Notes: generated by a model not told the origin, from the sequence alone. Positions 29,960 to 42,917 are shown, counted from the first letter of the stretch. The stretch: DNA of 64,000 nt from Psococerastis gibbosa (GCA_963971405.1 OZ020489.1:13206001-13270000); one strand, 5' to 3'. Numbers and translations: made by a program.

Positions 29960-31490
29960 ATGACACATGTTCGCATCACCTGGAAGTAATGGAGAAATTA
30001 CCGTTGGTTTGGGGGATAGGAACTTAATAATGGAATCAAAAATAAAAATAAAAACTATTAAAATAAAAGGTTAACTTTCATTTCTTAAAATAGAATTTTA
30101 ATTGTCGTGATTTCCTCTGTAATTCTTATGGAAACTAATGTATTTTAATGACAAGGTCAATTCTTCTGTAGTCTTGGCTTCCTTCCCGTTTCTTTCGCTA
30201 AACCCGTTGATATTATTGTGAATATAATGTATTATTTATCCTTTTCTTAGTATTATTAAGGTCTGGAGTATAAAAGCGTGTTTTGCTACACTTCGTCAAA
30301 GACGATTGAGGCATTGAATAAATAAATAAATAAATTGAATTTACATCTTGTAGTCATTATCATCATCAACAGTCAGCTCTAGTCGCCCGGGTGTCATATG
30401 TATGCCTCCTCCACTCTCTCCTGGCTCTTTACTTCTGTTTATTCAGCACTTTCTGAGATGCCAGTCCCATCTTTCGACCTGTACCTCTTCCTTGGTCTTC
30501 TTCGTGTTTCCTCTTTCTTCCTCTAGCCACTTCCTCGCGCACACGCTGTTATCTATTGGCTTCACGTGTCTGTCTATTACACCACCAGGGCGATGCCCAT
30601 TGATCTGAACACTTTGGTCACGTGACAAATGAAAGAGCCAATCAGAGGCGGTCAAATATAAGTCCATCAAAACGTAGCCTTTTTGGCCGGGCGTGTTGGA
30701 CAGACCCGGTTAGTGCAAATTATTTTCCGAATTGATGGACTCTTTTAAAACGGGTAGCCTATTATTTTATATGGTATAGGCTTAATATTTCCACAAAATA
30801 ACATATACTGTATTTTTAATATGGATTTATGTAATTATTTGTATAGCATGCTAATAGCAGAACATTTCAGCTGTTCATTGCAAGCCCATTTCGGTAGGGC
30901 CTATACTGATTGGTATTTTCAACTAGTGAAAGAAAAGACTTAAGTAATGAATGATAAAACTGAATCTTGTGATGTGTATAGACTCTAATTTACTAATTTT
31001 CTGTATAATGGTGAACTAATACAATATTATTGACCTAATTTACGCTACTTATTATTTTTTCTCAACCAACGTAAGTTTTCCGACACTTAAATTTTTAACA
31101 TGGGCCTCGCCTATTTAGCTATTTCGCATGTTATGAGTAATCTGAATTAATTTATGTTCCCCAGGATTAACGTAAGAAACAGGCTACAATATATATTAGT
31201 TATATACAATTTCACAGGAAATTTTGAATAGACGAGAGTTCCATGTGGTAAACGAGACCGCGGAGTACTCATTCTACATCAAAATGCAGAAAAACATTTC
31301 TTCTGGTACATAAGATCTAAAGAATACAAAAAAATCTGCTTCTGCGATAATTATTTCCTGCGAAATTGACTTTTATACAATAGAATTACCATTATTATTT
31401 AGAGAGTTGTGAATTAACATAGGATAGGCATGTCTTCCAGTGGCAAGTCTATCAGATCGGCTTGGTAGGCAGCACCAAAACAGTCTAACC
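29960..31490. other. Intergenic, no gene seen
   Basis: AT-rich. 30400-30640 is more GC-rich and pyrimidine-rich and may be a decayed repeat, but no family was recognised. Confidence 0.45.
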
Positions 31491-31491
31491 C

Positions 31492-31820
31492 AGCGTTTCT
31501 CAACCTTTTTTACCTCACGGCACACTAACTGACAATCAAATTTACTTACGGCACACTATGTTATTATCATTTCATTACATTCAGTTAGGCAAAACTAGAA
31601 AATAGTAATACATGGTATGTTTACTAGGTTAAACAAATGAAAATTTTTTTAGTGGTAAAACAAATATTATAAAATGATTTAATGATGTTACAAACAAGAA
31701 AATGTTTTTCAAATGTAGGCCTATATATCCATTAAAAATTGTAGTAAAAATGAACTTAGAAATCTTTTTTTGCGGCACACCTACAGACCCTTTGCGGCAC
31801 GCACGCTGGTTGGAAACGCT
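31492..31820. mobile_element. hAT-like non-autonomous element (CAGCGTTTCTCAACC end)
   Basis: The left end CAGCGTTTCTCAACCTTTTT followed by CACGGCACACTA, and the right end TGCGGCACGCACGCTGGTTGG..AAACGCT, are the classic end structure of hAT MITEs (CAGNGTTTCTCAACC). The target duplication is not clear and the right end seems eroded. Confidence 0.65.
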
Positions 31821-31955
31821 CCCGCCACAGTGTTGGATAGTGTTCCGTAGTTTCCTCGGTCTCATTGCAGTGCTGGCAGACGGTAGGATCTCCATGACCC
31901 AGTTTGGCTATGTGGGCTCTGAACAGGCTACGTATTCTATAAAATCTATATAAGG
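31821..31955 (-). mobile_element. LINE ORF2 C-terminal zinc-finger fragment
   Basis: The minus strand encodes RSLFRAHIAKLGHGDPTVCQ then HCNETEETTEHYPTLW, a Cys-Cys-His pattern typical of the end of Jockey/I-like ORF2 proteins. Only this piece is present. Confidence 0.6.
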
Positions 31956-31959
31956 GACA

Positions 31960-33005
31960 TTCAGAGGAGGGAAAACCTTATAAGTGTAAAAATCAAATAT
32001 CTCATGAAATTTCAATGGTAGGGTTGTCAAAAATATCATGGCAAACAGATGAAATTTTTCTGAGCATTTTGATATGTACCGAGTCAACAGATTGGCCTCA
32101 ATTCTTCAATTTGATTCGTACAAAAAACGATTGGTTTGGTATTGTCGAGGCAAGAGTTCAAAACTATGGCCATTTATTGGTATTAGTGAAGGCCACATGT
32201 CATGATATCGAAATGTAGAGGAGCGTTTCTGCTAATTTAATGGATAAAAGATCTTTATCATGCCCATGTGCAGCTCAGAAACGAGGAATTAATTAATTAA
32301 GTCAAAAACACTCAGGCCCGCTCTGTTTACAAAATATTTGGGAATATCTGCCTTAAATTTCTCAGCCGGCTTTACAGTATGCGCAAGACCCCCGCGCAGG
32401 CGCATTGCTACCCGAATAACATTACATTTTGTAATTGGCCCTCTTCCAGCTTACCCGTGCAAGCGGTATATCCAAATTTCTAGTGAGTGACGCCCTATAA
32501 CCCTTCCTTGCATAATTGGATCTTGACTGTCCTATATAGCCTAAATTGCCGTAGTCCTGCGAAGGGGGTGTTATGTTTTGTTTATTGAAAAGGAAGAATG
32601 GATTTTTTGTTGAGGAAGGTCACTGAAAAGGTTAGTGAGCATTTCACAGCGTTATTATAGTTGCATTACAAGTAGGTTATTTTTTCTGAATTTAATAATA
32701 CTGAGAAATCTATAGTATTCCAGTGAACGTTAGTAATTTTTTTATTCAGGCCCGATCCGACGACGATAGGCTACTTATCATTTAAGTGGCGCTTATTGTT
32801 TTAATTATTATTATTATCGGTATTGAATCGGGTCACATAGGCTAACTAGGTCTGCCGATTCAATAATAACAACAACAATAATAATAAGATGATATCACTT
32901 ATCGTACGTACGCAACCACGATAGGATGGCACTTGAAACACTTTGTTTATTCGAAAACTTGCATAAGCCGAACACCGAGTTTTGCGGTTTTTATAAGTCG
33001 TGCTG
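31960..33005. other. Intergenic, with a possible short first exon
   Basis: Mostly without signal. At 32598-32630 an ATG in good context (AAGAATGG) opens MDFLLRKVTEK and runs to AAAAG|GTTAGTG, a possible donor, 200 bp downstream of a GC-richer patch. No later exon could be tied to it. Confidence 0.2.
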
Positions 33006-33011
33006 TTCCAG

Positions 33012-33183
33012 CAGCCTGCAGATCATGGCGATTATAATACCGGTCTTTATTTAATCCCCTGGTATTTAAAATGTAAACAAACAAATTTTGAATAGCACTT
33101 TCCATTATAAAATTATCTTGTTTTCATTTTTAATACCAGCGGATTAAATAAATACCGGTATTATAATCGCCATGATCAGGCTG
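33012..33183. mobile_element. CAGCCTGATCG MITE copy
   Basis: CAGCCTG..GATCATGGCGATTATAATACCGG on the left, inverted on the right (CCGGTATTATAATCGCCATG, ATCAGGCTG). The arm base differs from the other copies (CATGG for CGAGG) symmetrically on both sides. Confidence 0.85.
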
Positions 33184-34287
33184 CTGTTCGTGCTGGGTAG
33201 TAAATAAAGTAACATAATGTAATAAAGTATCAGTAGTTGTCGGATCGGGCCTCTGTGTTAGTCAACTATATGCAATTTAATTTAAATGGATGTGGAACGT
33301 AGATATTGATCACCCGTGGATTAATTGGTTGCCAATTTTATTTAATTTACTACATAAGTTACCTAACCTACAGTATAGGTAACTATAAATATAAAAGCCT
33401 ATACCTATTGTAATTTCAAACTAAGCAAAACGTCAAGCTCATTATCAGCTTGCTCTCAAACTACACCACCTTTTTGACAAGTCAAAATGTATTCTACCTC
33501 ATACTTAGCTTGAAATTCCAATAATCATAATTTACAATAGGTAACAGTTAGGTTTCCCATTATGCATAACCTTATTTTTGCAGGAGTTTGCTCTAAAGTT
33601 CCCACCATTTAACCACCCCTCATGTCAGACTCATAGAAATTTTGATTCCATTTAACCCTTAACTTAACGAGTCAAAAAGAGAACTTTCTTTTTCGCGTTT
33701 TTATGCATCACCCCAGTACCTTCCTATTGGTGGGTGGCTCCACCCATGATAGGTGCCCCTTCTTTCCCCATTGACAAGGGGAACCCATTAATTTTCCCCG
33801 TGTTTACGTGATTACTATAGTTTTAGCCTAAGGCTGTGTGTACTTTTGAAACTGACAGTATAACGTTATCACTAGCTGCACTGCCGTATGGCCGTTATCA
33901 AACACAGAAAATGTCTTTACAACAGGACGCTTTCCTGTGGTATGTGCCAATTAGTGGTTTTCGTTATCTATCGGGGGCCCCTTCGCCCGGAAATGGCGCC
34001 TCAACTTAATATATAGGGTACATACTGTATTATACGAGACCCGATTGTCTATGCTTTTGTACAGCCTACTGATGTTATTTTAATGGGTACAAGAAAAACT
34101 GCATACTGTGCAATGCTATTAATTAAAAAAGTACTTTAAAAATAGGTTGATATAAACGAAATATACCCACATATGTATATATCGTTATATACTTCGGAAG
34201 AAAAATGACACAACTCTAAATCTATTAATTTACAGAAATATTAATGTTAAAGTTTTTTTTTATAATGAATGAGGTTCTGTAGGGACA
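33184..34287. other. Intergenic, no gene seen
   Basis: AT-rich with no supported coding sequence or recognised repeat. Confidence 0.5.
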
Positions 34288-34564
34288 GTTTTGGCATTGA
34301 ATATATAACACTATAGAATGGTCACGACGGTCAAATATTGCAAACAGGCTTTTCTGGTGAAAAACCTACAAACTAGAAAAAAGGTCGGACGTCCCGCTGG
34401 TGTCAGCCCATTGTGCAATTCGTCAGGGTCCAACTCGCCGCATCTTTCCCAGGGACGGACTAAATACCCTCACTATGCAATACTCTCAATTTCTTCCTGC
34501 CCCTTCAATTGGCTGCCTACTTTAATAATGGCCAGTGGTATATACTGTATATATTTTATTGCTT

Positions 34565-35552
34565 TCCAATTTATACGTAGTAAAAGGAAAGCTTTGTGAT
34601 GGTCGAAATTTTCGATTCCGAGATTTCAACGGATTTACACGTTTTCAGGTCCCAGCAGCCTGATCGGGGCGTTTATAAGACCGGTATTTATTTAATCCAC
34701 TGGTAAAAAAAATAATTTTATAATGGAAAGTGCTATTCAAAATTTGTTTGTTTACAGTTATAATACTAGGGTATTTATTTAACCCCGGCATTATAAACGC
34801 CTCGATCAGACTGCAGGAACCCAAAAAAGTGGTTTTTACGAAATGTCTGTCTGTCTGTCTGTCTGCCTGTGCACCGATTTCCGGGCAAACTAAGCGGTCG
34901 ATTTTGATGAAATTTAGCATGTAGGTTTTTATTTTGGGCCAATTCAATTTGGGGGGAGGGGGGTTTTATTCACAAAAAACTCCCAAAAAACGTCTAAAAA
35001 AATTATTTCTCAAAAACGGCTCCAACGATTTTTTTTAAATTCTCATATATTGTAGTTGTTGTTAATGCTGACAAATTGCGGTGGGTCGCTTGCCCCTTGA
35101 TAGTTTGCTTCTGGGGGTAAAAAAATAAAAATAACTAAATTTTAATGAGAAATGACTAAAAAATAATTTTTCTGCGAAACCTTTCTATCGATGATTTCTA
35201 CCTTCAGGCATGTTTAGGTGTTAAATTGAGTAACTAAACCGGATAGGTTGCTCTCCCAAAAAATATTTGATTTTGCACAAAAAATTATTTTTTGAAAAAA
35301 TGATAGAAAATTCGCGCTGAAATGCCTTGCGTGTCCTGCCATTATTGCTGTGGGGTAATTAATGTGTTGGTCTGACCTATCTAGAATTTATCTCACTTGC
35401 AGTGACGACAGGTGGACAACCCCCCCCCCCCCCCCCCGGGGATATCGGAAATTTAACAACTGGAAAATCATTTACCACGAAATTACTCATATTCCCTATC
35501 TACTAATTTTGATAAATTGGAAAGCATGTTCGAGTAAACTCGGACCGGTTCT
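34565..35552 (+). mobile_element. Element Q copy in transposon copy 2
   Basis: Complete Q with the nested MITE at 34656-34813, a TGTCTGTCTG tract extended relative to copy 1, and the poly-C tract at about 35420-35437. Confidence 0.85.
34656..34813. mobile_element. CAGCCTGATCG MITE nested in element Q (transposon copy 2)
   Basis: Same position and CAG target duplication (34653-34655, 34814-34816) as in copy 1, so it is the same insertion event, inherited. Confidence 0.9.
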
Positions 35553-35895
35553 TTTATTTGACCTAGCATTGTACTTCTGCTCAGCATAGGCTTTCCAACA
35601 ATAGCTTATTTTAGAATTGCAGATGATTTAATTAGACTTAATGGATCTACTGTAAAATACTAAATCTACCTATTATTATTTTGAAGCCGTATATATGAGA
35701 GCTTCTTCAAATTCAAATTGGAATAATGCTAAGGCGGCTATTCCACTGGTCAATTATACTTCAAATTTGATTTTGTCATTGACGGAAAATCTTCAATGAT
35801 GCTTTATTTATTTTTACACCACATTCCACTGGTTTTCAACAATTGATCATTTTTTTTATCAATTTTTTCAAATTTGTAAGTTGGAGAGCAATAAA

Positions 35896-36045
35896 TAAAG
35901 ACTTTTGTTGTTGTTTCTATGACTAAACCAACCTAGCGGAGTTAGGGCTATAAAGCCCTCTCTTACACTCAACTAGGAAGGCCCGGGACCGCCTGCTTCA
36001 CATGCCCTCCGAAGCATGGCCATCCACTCATTACATCACCTTTCA
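35896..36045 (-). mobile_element. SINE family B copy (transposon copy 2)
   Basis: Same truncated SINE B as 22107-22240, with the same breakpoint after CCGAAGCATGGCC. Confidence 0.75.
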
Positions 36046-36142
36046 GTTACCAACAGATTTTTAGCAATTATGAGTTAAACCAAAAAATATATATATACAA
36101 ATATACAACCAAATAATTCTATTGTAAGTAATGACAATTCAA

Positions 36143-37799
36143 AAAGAACCGGTCCGAGATTACTCGAACATGCTTTCCCATTTATCAACTACTTAGTAGA
36201 TAGAGAAAATAAGTAATATCATGGTAAATAATTTTCTTTTGGTTTAATTTCGCATATCTCGGGGGGGGGGGGGGGGGGGGGGGGTTCACCTGACGTCACT
36301 GGAGGTGAGGTAACCTCAATAAATTTAGAAATCTATAAAACTCCATTCTATCTAGTGTACGCTGTAACCATTTGGGAAGGGGGGGGGGGTCCGGAACCCA
36401 AGGACCCCCTCTGGCAATCGCCTAGGATATCACCAATCCCAAAGCACTGAATTAATCGATGGCATTGCATATTCTAGACCGGTCAGACAACACATTACCC
36501 ACAGGAATAATGGAATTTTGCCCAAAAAAAAAAATACTTTTTGGGAAAGCAACCTTTCTGATTTTCTTTACTCTTTTTAACACCTAAAACATGCCTGAAG
36601 GTAGAAATCATCGATAGAAAGGTTTAGCAGATTTTTTTTTAGTCATTTTTCATTAAAATTTGGATATTTTTATTTTTTTACCCCCCGAAGCAAACAATCA
36701 AGGGGCAAGCGACCCCCCACATTTTATTAACATTAATAAGGGCTGCAATATATGTGAACTGAAAAGAAATCGTTGGAGCCGTTTTTGAGCAATAATTTTT
36801 TTAGACGTTTTTTTGGAGTTTTTTGAGAATAAAACTCCCCCAAATTGAGTTGGCCCAAAATAAAAAAAAATCGTCCCGAGGTGTGATATTTATACGTAGT
36901 CTAAGGAAAGCTTTGTGATGGTTGAAATTTTCGATTCCGAGATTTCAACGGATTTACACGTTTTGAGGTCCCAGGAACCCAAAAAAGTGGTTTTTACGAA
37001 ATGTCTGTCGCTCTGTCTGTCTGTCTGTCTGTTCATCGATTTCCGGGCAAACTATTCGGCCGATTTTGAAGAAATTTTCCATGTAGGTTCACACAGATCA
37101 TACCTCGAGACAGTTTTTCTTATTTCGGGCTAACTCAATTTGGGGGGTTTCATTCTCAAAATACTCTAAAGAAACGTCAAAAAAATGATTTCACCAAAAC
37201 GGCTCCAACGATTTCTTTTAAATTCACACATCTTGTAGTCGTTATTAATGTTAACAAAATGAAGGGGGTCGCTTGCCCCTTGATAGTTTGCTTCTGGGGG
37301 TAAAAAAATAAAAAATAACTCAATTTTAATGAAAAATTATTTTTAAATAATTATTAATTAATTAAATATAATAAATATAATAAATAAAATTAATTAATAA
37401 TAAATTATTTTTAAATAATTTTTCTGCGAAACCTTTCTATCGATTATTTCTACCTTCAGGCATGTTTTAGGTGTTAAATTGATTAACGAAACCGGACAGG
37501 TTGCTTTCCCAGAAAACCATTTGGTTTTGAGCAAAAATTTTGTTTTTTGAAAAAATTATTGAAAATTTACGCTTAAATGCATTGCGTGTCCTGCCATTAT
37601 TGCTGTGTGGTATTGTGTTGGTCTGACCTATCTAGAATATAACTCATCTCCAGTGACATCAGGTGCTACAACCCCCCCCCCCCCCCAAATATCGGAAATG
37701 TAACTATATGAAAATTATTTACCATGAAATTATTCATTTTCCTTATCTGCTAATTTTGATTAATTGGAGAGCATGTTCGAATAAACTCGGACCGGTTCT
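36143..37799. repeat. Head-to-head element Q pair (transposon copy 2)
   Basis: Minus copy 36143-36889 and plus copy 36890-37799, as at 22352-23921. The plus half has an extra AT-rich expansion (TTAATTAATTAAATATAATA) at about 37345-37400 not present in copy 1. Confidence 0.85.
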
Positions 37800-37861
37800 T
37801 AGAGATGTCAAGAAAAAAACACACACAGTAATGCACGTATTGGACTTATAATTATCTTATT

Positions 37862-38165
37862 ATACAAATCAGCGGATGTGCTATCCGAACTCCGAGCTCG
37901 AAGACTCCAATGGCTTGGCCATGTAGCGAGGATGGAACGTTCCAGAGCACCTCTAAGAGTACTAGACGCTTTGCCTGACGGTCAGAGAGGAAGAGGAAGA
38001 CCACGAAGAAGATGGTTCGACCAGGCCATGGTCGACCTAGATAAGGCGGGCATTGATCGTCAGAGCTGGAGAGAGACGGCGCATGACCGAAAGAGATGGC
38101 GAGCTTGTGTGTACGCGGCGAAAGGTCCCCCCGGACCCACCCAGCCACCATAAGTCAAGTTAAGT
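37862..38165 (+). mobile_element. LINE ORF2 C-terminal tail in transposon copy 2
   Basis: A clean frame encodes LSELRARRLQWLGHVARMER, then RGRGRPRRRWFDQAMVDLDK, SWRETAHDRKRWRACVYAAK and a stop, followed by an AAGTC/AAGTT simple tail. It is the best preserved LINE tail in the window, so probably young. The element is 5'-truncated to about 300 bp. Confidence 0.85.
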
Positions 38166-38501
38166 CAAATTATTTATTTAATATAAAAAGTATATTTGAC
38201 TTCCAATCAAAAAGTCTAGTTCTAGAATAAATAAAGAATATAGTTAAATATAACGAGGCCCGTGAACTGCTCAGTGCTTTCTAAATGAGTAAATGCTGTA
38301 CCTGGCCCTGTTCTGAAACAGGGATAATGAAGGGTACAATGTGACTTGCAACCCCTAGCTGGACCCAGGTATGAAGCTCCGCGGGTGGTGCTTGCGTTGA
38401 GCAACAGTTCGCTGCCAAGTATCATCTTAGTTCGCGTTTCTATAGAATGGAATCGTAAATGCAGGGGCCTTTCTATAGTGTTATATATTCAATGGTTTTG
38501 G

Positions 38502-40285
38502 TCACTAGGTTCTCTGACGACAACCCTATATCCACATTATTAAAAATGGCCGCCGTTTGCATGTGAAAACTAAGCTCTCGGCATCTAATTAATTCTTTTA
38601 ATATTTTTTATAATATTTTTACTATGCCTGGACCTTATTTCGCTGCATATAATTTAATATAGGCCTATATATTCTCCATGATTTATAGAAAAATATCACT
38701 TTAAAATAATACGTAATTAAAAATCATTTTAAAATAGTATTGAGGCTTATGGAAAAATCAAGGCTTTGATATCATTGCAACTGGTGCTGCCATCTACAAA
38801 ATGACGTCACAAATGAACCCCATTATGCTACCTGGCGGGTCCCGCCAAATAGAAAACAACACAGCTGCCCTCGCGCGGAAAATATACCTACACACTACAC
38901 GCGATAATGGACAAGCTTACCATTGATACAATGAAACGGGTGAATTGCGAAAGCATGACTTAACCAAGTACCGATACGAGTCGCTAGGTTGGCTTAGTTA
39001 TAGAACAAAAGTCAGTATTTTTTTATTTTTTTATTTATTTATTATAGGTTAATACATTTTTTTTCCAAATGGAAACCTTGCTTGGGAAGGCAACCCTTTC
39101 CGTTTTGTTACTATATTTAGCCACTATATTAACATATCTGTGAAGTTAGATAGCATCATCTGTAGAAAGGTTCTTCAGAAAAAACATTTTTTACTAATTT
39201 TCATTTCATTTTTTTTTTTAATTTTTGGCCCCCAGAACCAAACTATGAAGGGGGTAGTGACCCTAACATTGTTAATCTATAGATATATAACGACTACGCC
39301 TACAATATATATGAATTTAAACAAAATCGTTTGTAGCCATTTTTGGAGAAAAAAATATTAGCAGTTTTCTTGGAGTTTTTGGCTTGTGAAAACCAGGGTG
39401 AAAGACCGACCGACAGACATTTCGTAAAAAAAAAACACTTTTTTGGATTCATTGGACCCAGTCCCGGATTAATCCCCCTACCTACAAATTTTCATTAAAA
39501 AAAAAAAAGAAAAACGTAGTTGGCTGCCTAACCGTACTGGTTAGTTATACAGGGTGCGACAAAATAATTTCCTTTTTTGTAATGAGGGCCATTCGGTCGG
39601 TTGATATCGTATTGCAGTGCTAGCGGTCTCGTTCGAGAGGTGGGACTATAAAGTTTTGTCTTACATAGTTTTGTGGTTCAAATCAGTTAGAAGACGTCCC
39701 TCATTATCGATACATTTAGTTGTATCTGTCATGCTTTGGTGATTTCCTTTTTTTGGCAACAGAACAGCACAAAAACATACAATTAGTGCCACCTTCCCCC
39801 GCCAATTTCATAGTTTTTATAGTTTTAATTTAATTTTTTGATGAAATGTTTTTTTTTTTTTGCTTGCTGCTATTGTGGGGGCCCTTTTTAACGGTTTTTG
39901 TGTGGGGGCCCTGACGCCTGGGCCTCATAGCCTCGTGGTTAACCCAGCACTGATTGGACCTACAAACGTGTATAGATAGTTTCGCCACTGTCCCCTCCCC
40001 CCTTGCGACCCATTACAAAGAAAATAGTTGAAAAATTCCTATTGGTTGAGTCTCCAGGTTCTACTAAAACGAGCACCGGCGCGGTTAGTGTGATCTCCAC
40101 GGTTAAGCTCGGAGAGTTAGTCAGGGATTGTTGATGTTGTGAACTAATATAGTAACGGTACCTGCATGCAAGGAAAACAGTGTGTTTAACTTAACTTAAA
40201 CGAACTATAAGGTAAGCACAAATTAATTCAATTCATTTACAAATTCATCTATTAACTTTTTTTTTTTAATTTCTTAGATATACAG
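38502..40285. other. Intergenic with degenerate element Q fragment
   Basis: 39055-39460 holds an eroded minus-strand Q relative (GGCAACCCTTTCCGTTTTG, CTATGAAGGGGG, CCGACAGACATTTCGTAAAA, CACTTTTTTGGATTC). 38900-38985 shares ATAATGGACAAGCTTACCAT and GCGAAAGCATGACTTAA with repeats at 44380 and 63795. The rest is unremarkable. Confidence 0.5.
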
Positions 40286-40291
40286 GGCAGG

Positions 40292-40473
40292 CAAGGCCGT
40301 AGCCAGGATTTTTTCCGGGGGGGGGGGGGTTAGGAAATTTCATTGGTTATTACATAGTGGTTTTTATTTTTCCTCTCAAAATCCGATTCTATCTAGTTTC
40401 AAGCCATTTCATTTCGGGGGGGGGGGGGGGGGGGTGTTTGAACCCGCATGAACCCTCCTTGGCTACGGCCTTG
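40292..40473. mobile_element. hAT-like MITE, CAAGGCCGTAGCC family
   Basis: Starts CAAGGCCGTAGCCAGG, ends CTTGGCTACGGCCTTG, with poly-G tracts inside. The flanks AGGGCAGG and AGAGTAGG agree at 6 of 8 positions, a plausible aged target duplication. Relative of 61592-61777. Confidence 0.8.
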
Positions 40474-40734
40474 AGAGTAGGTAGGCTATAGTCTATAATG
40501 GTGTGTGTTACACAAACTATTTAGAAAACTACATAGCAGGAGGATTTCCATCCGCAGGGGGTTAAAATGGGAGCCCTTCCCGTCACCCAAGCTGTGGTGG
40601 TAGTTCATTATAAATTCTAGACTATAGCAGCTCGGGTGGGGAGGGGGATCAGGTGGTTTACCCCGGGGAAAAGTTAGAAAATTATAAAATACTATGAAAA
40701 GTGGGGTTTACTGCCTACCAGTACTTCTGGCTCT

Positions 40735-41258
40735 TCATCGATGTATGAACAAGCCACTCACTGATTTTTGTTGAAACTCGGTAGGTACATAGACCACGTA
40801 GGTATAGGTACAAAATAATTATATCTTGGGACAATTCATTATTTTTTACTTTGCGTTAACTCAATTTGGAGGAAGGAGGGCTTCAACGATTGTTTTTTAT
40901 TTTTATTTTTATAAATTCGTAGGTTGCTTGATTGCTCGGTTCAGAAGCATAAAAATGAAAAGATCCAATTTTCGTGAGAAAATACCCTACCTCATGGCCT
41001 TGCCCAGCGGGGTGGTCCAAGGGGCCCGGACCCCCCCCCCCCCCCAAAAATAAAAGGGCTTTACACAAATTTTAATTTTATTTCATATTTTAGGGATACA
41101 ATTTATCATTTTATGTTAACCTGTATTGTTTGATGAATTGGAATAAATTTATTTGAGTTTAAACACTAGATAGAATAGACTTTCATTAATAAATTACGTT
41201 AAAAAAAAATTCGACCCCCCCCCCTCCCACAAACCAAAACCTGGGGACGGCCTTGGCT
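40735..41258. other. Degenerate repeat fragments
   Basis: 40735-40900 resembles the left part of element Q (TTCATCGATGTATGAACAAG, TTGTTGAAACTCGGTAGG, GTTAACTCAATTTGGAGG). 41000-41258 resembles the poly-C part and right end of the CAAGGCCGTAGCC MITE family (CTGGGGACGGCCTTGG). Confidence 0.45.
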
Positions 41259-41259
41259 T

Positions 41260-42335
41260 ACCTAAAGTATATACTTTTATTAATCTCACAGCCTGCCTGT
41301 GGCTCATTTTTTATTGTAGCCTACAGTATTTATTCATGGCATCTATGTTAGCTTGTCAATATAATACAGCACTTTAGCTACCTCTCATTCAATGCAGCAA
41401 AACTTTAGGCTATATGTACTGTTGAACCAGCAATTGAAATGAACGAATCACCGAGTTTGTCCGATTTTATTAATTAATCTTTTGAATTCTTTTAATAAAC
41501 AAACTGCGTTTCGTTTGTTTTAATTGCTGGCCCAGCAGTATCACTCAGTAGCCTATCGCAGAATGTCACTTATTATAGTTGTTGAGAAATAGTGTCAAGT
41601 GCTTGCTTTAGCCAGAAATTAAAATAATGCCCCGTCATTGTCATGCAATATTAGCCTACCCATGTCACGCTATACAGTACATTATCTTTTCCTCATATTC
41701 AAGATTTGTAGGCCTACATACTGTACCCAGACAACCTTCACGGCTTCGAGCATGCATGCAAACTCTTTCGACAAATTTTTTAACTTGTGTGGCACTTGAA
41801 GGTAACCCTTCCTCAACTTTAAATGCCTGTTCTATCGATGATTGGCGATCATCATGGCAATTGATCTCACGATGATCATACTACAGTATATTGTAATGCT
41901 TTGGTTTCCGGTTGCCTTCCGCATCCTTATGCCGTTCTTCAATGAGCTCCTCCGCCTTCAGGGCCAGTTTCCCAACCCCAGGACAAAAGAGTACTCTGCA
42001 ACGAAAAGACTGTGTTTTTCGCTTTCGGCTCAAACTCGGTCCGCTACCTGTTCAGTGACCATTACGCGCTTCCATCTTCACCACGAGGAGGTACAGATTA
42101 CTGATTTTCGTGTCTTCTCCTCTGAGACCATTTAGCATGAGACCATTGAGATCACTGAGTCTCAGAAACTCAGCTACTTTGAAGACAAGGGACAAGTGGT
42201 AACCTTAATTTAGGCTAATTATTTCTCAAGCTTGGAGCCCATGAACACCATGATTTATATTTACAATTAATTGTATTCTAAAATTGAAAATTTAATTATA
42301 TCATACGATTCCTGCAGCACTCAGTATGAATTTGC
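41260..42335. other. Intergenic; weak LINE tail
   Basis: No gene. 41820-41880 on the minus strand encodes IAMMIANHR, a match to the end of the LINE tail at 2360-2640; the sequence upstream to 42130 is too decayed to assign. Confidence 0.4.
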
Positions 42336-42341
42336 TTCGGC

Positions 42342-42478
42342 GGGGTTTCCACATATGTCAATGGTCAATGAGAAATATGGTTTTGACGTGGTAGCAGAAT
42401 TCTTAGTATGTCTTTAATGTCTGCTAAAACGTCAATTTCACATTTCTCATTGACCATTGACGTATATGGAAACCCCGC
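42342..42478. mobile_element. Foldback MITE, GGCGGGG family
   Basis: Close copy of 233-374: GGCGGGGTTTCCACATATGT on the left and ATGGAAACCCCGCC on the right, flanked by TTC on both sides. Confidence 0.8.
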
Positions 42479-42917
42479 CTTCTGACACCGTGTATCCCAC
42501 AGAATATTAGGCCAAATTATGCGATTATATACACGTAATACCCGTGTTATTGAATTAATAAGGAACCAGCTCATCAATAAAATGAGATTATACTGTATAT
42601 TAACGGATTGTTATTAATCTCATTGGTCAACATATTGACAGTAGGTATGTAATTTATAGGTCAATGTCAACGTTAAACCTTACACGGACCAACACATCTT
42701 TTTTTGGTGTTGCAAATTTTGTATTTTTGGTTGCTTCTAACATACTCAACTTGAATATGCTTACGTGTATTTATCATACAAAGTATATGCATAAAAATGG
42801 ACATTCATAGTATATTGTGTAGCTTACTACTGTGTGTTTTAATGTCCATGCGATTTCACGACCCCTAAGTTTTTTATGATATTAATTTCCTTACTCAGTG
42901 TTTTACGTATGTGGTAT

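Larger units (their letters stand above)
34295..38494. mobile_element. Composite DNA transposon, copy 2 (4.20 kb)
   Basis: Nearly identical over long stretches to 20079-24615, with the same 24-bp inverted ends, and flanked by GTTTTGG on both sides (34288-34294, 38495-38501). It holds the same nested CAGCCTGATCG MITE, Q copies and SINE B at the same places, so these were aboard before it moved. It keeps the poly-C part of the first Q copy that copy 1 lost, lacks the 586-bp Q block of copy 1, and carries a different LINE tail. Confidence 0.85.

Noticed and set aside
36915-37133. Cys/Leu-rich frame MVEIFDSEIS...CLSLCLSVC
   Set aside because: Translation of the TGTCTGTCTG tract of element Q; the same frame is interrupted or shifted in other copies.
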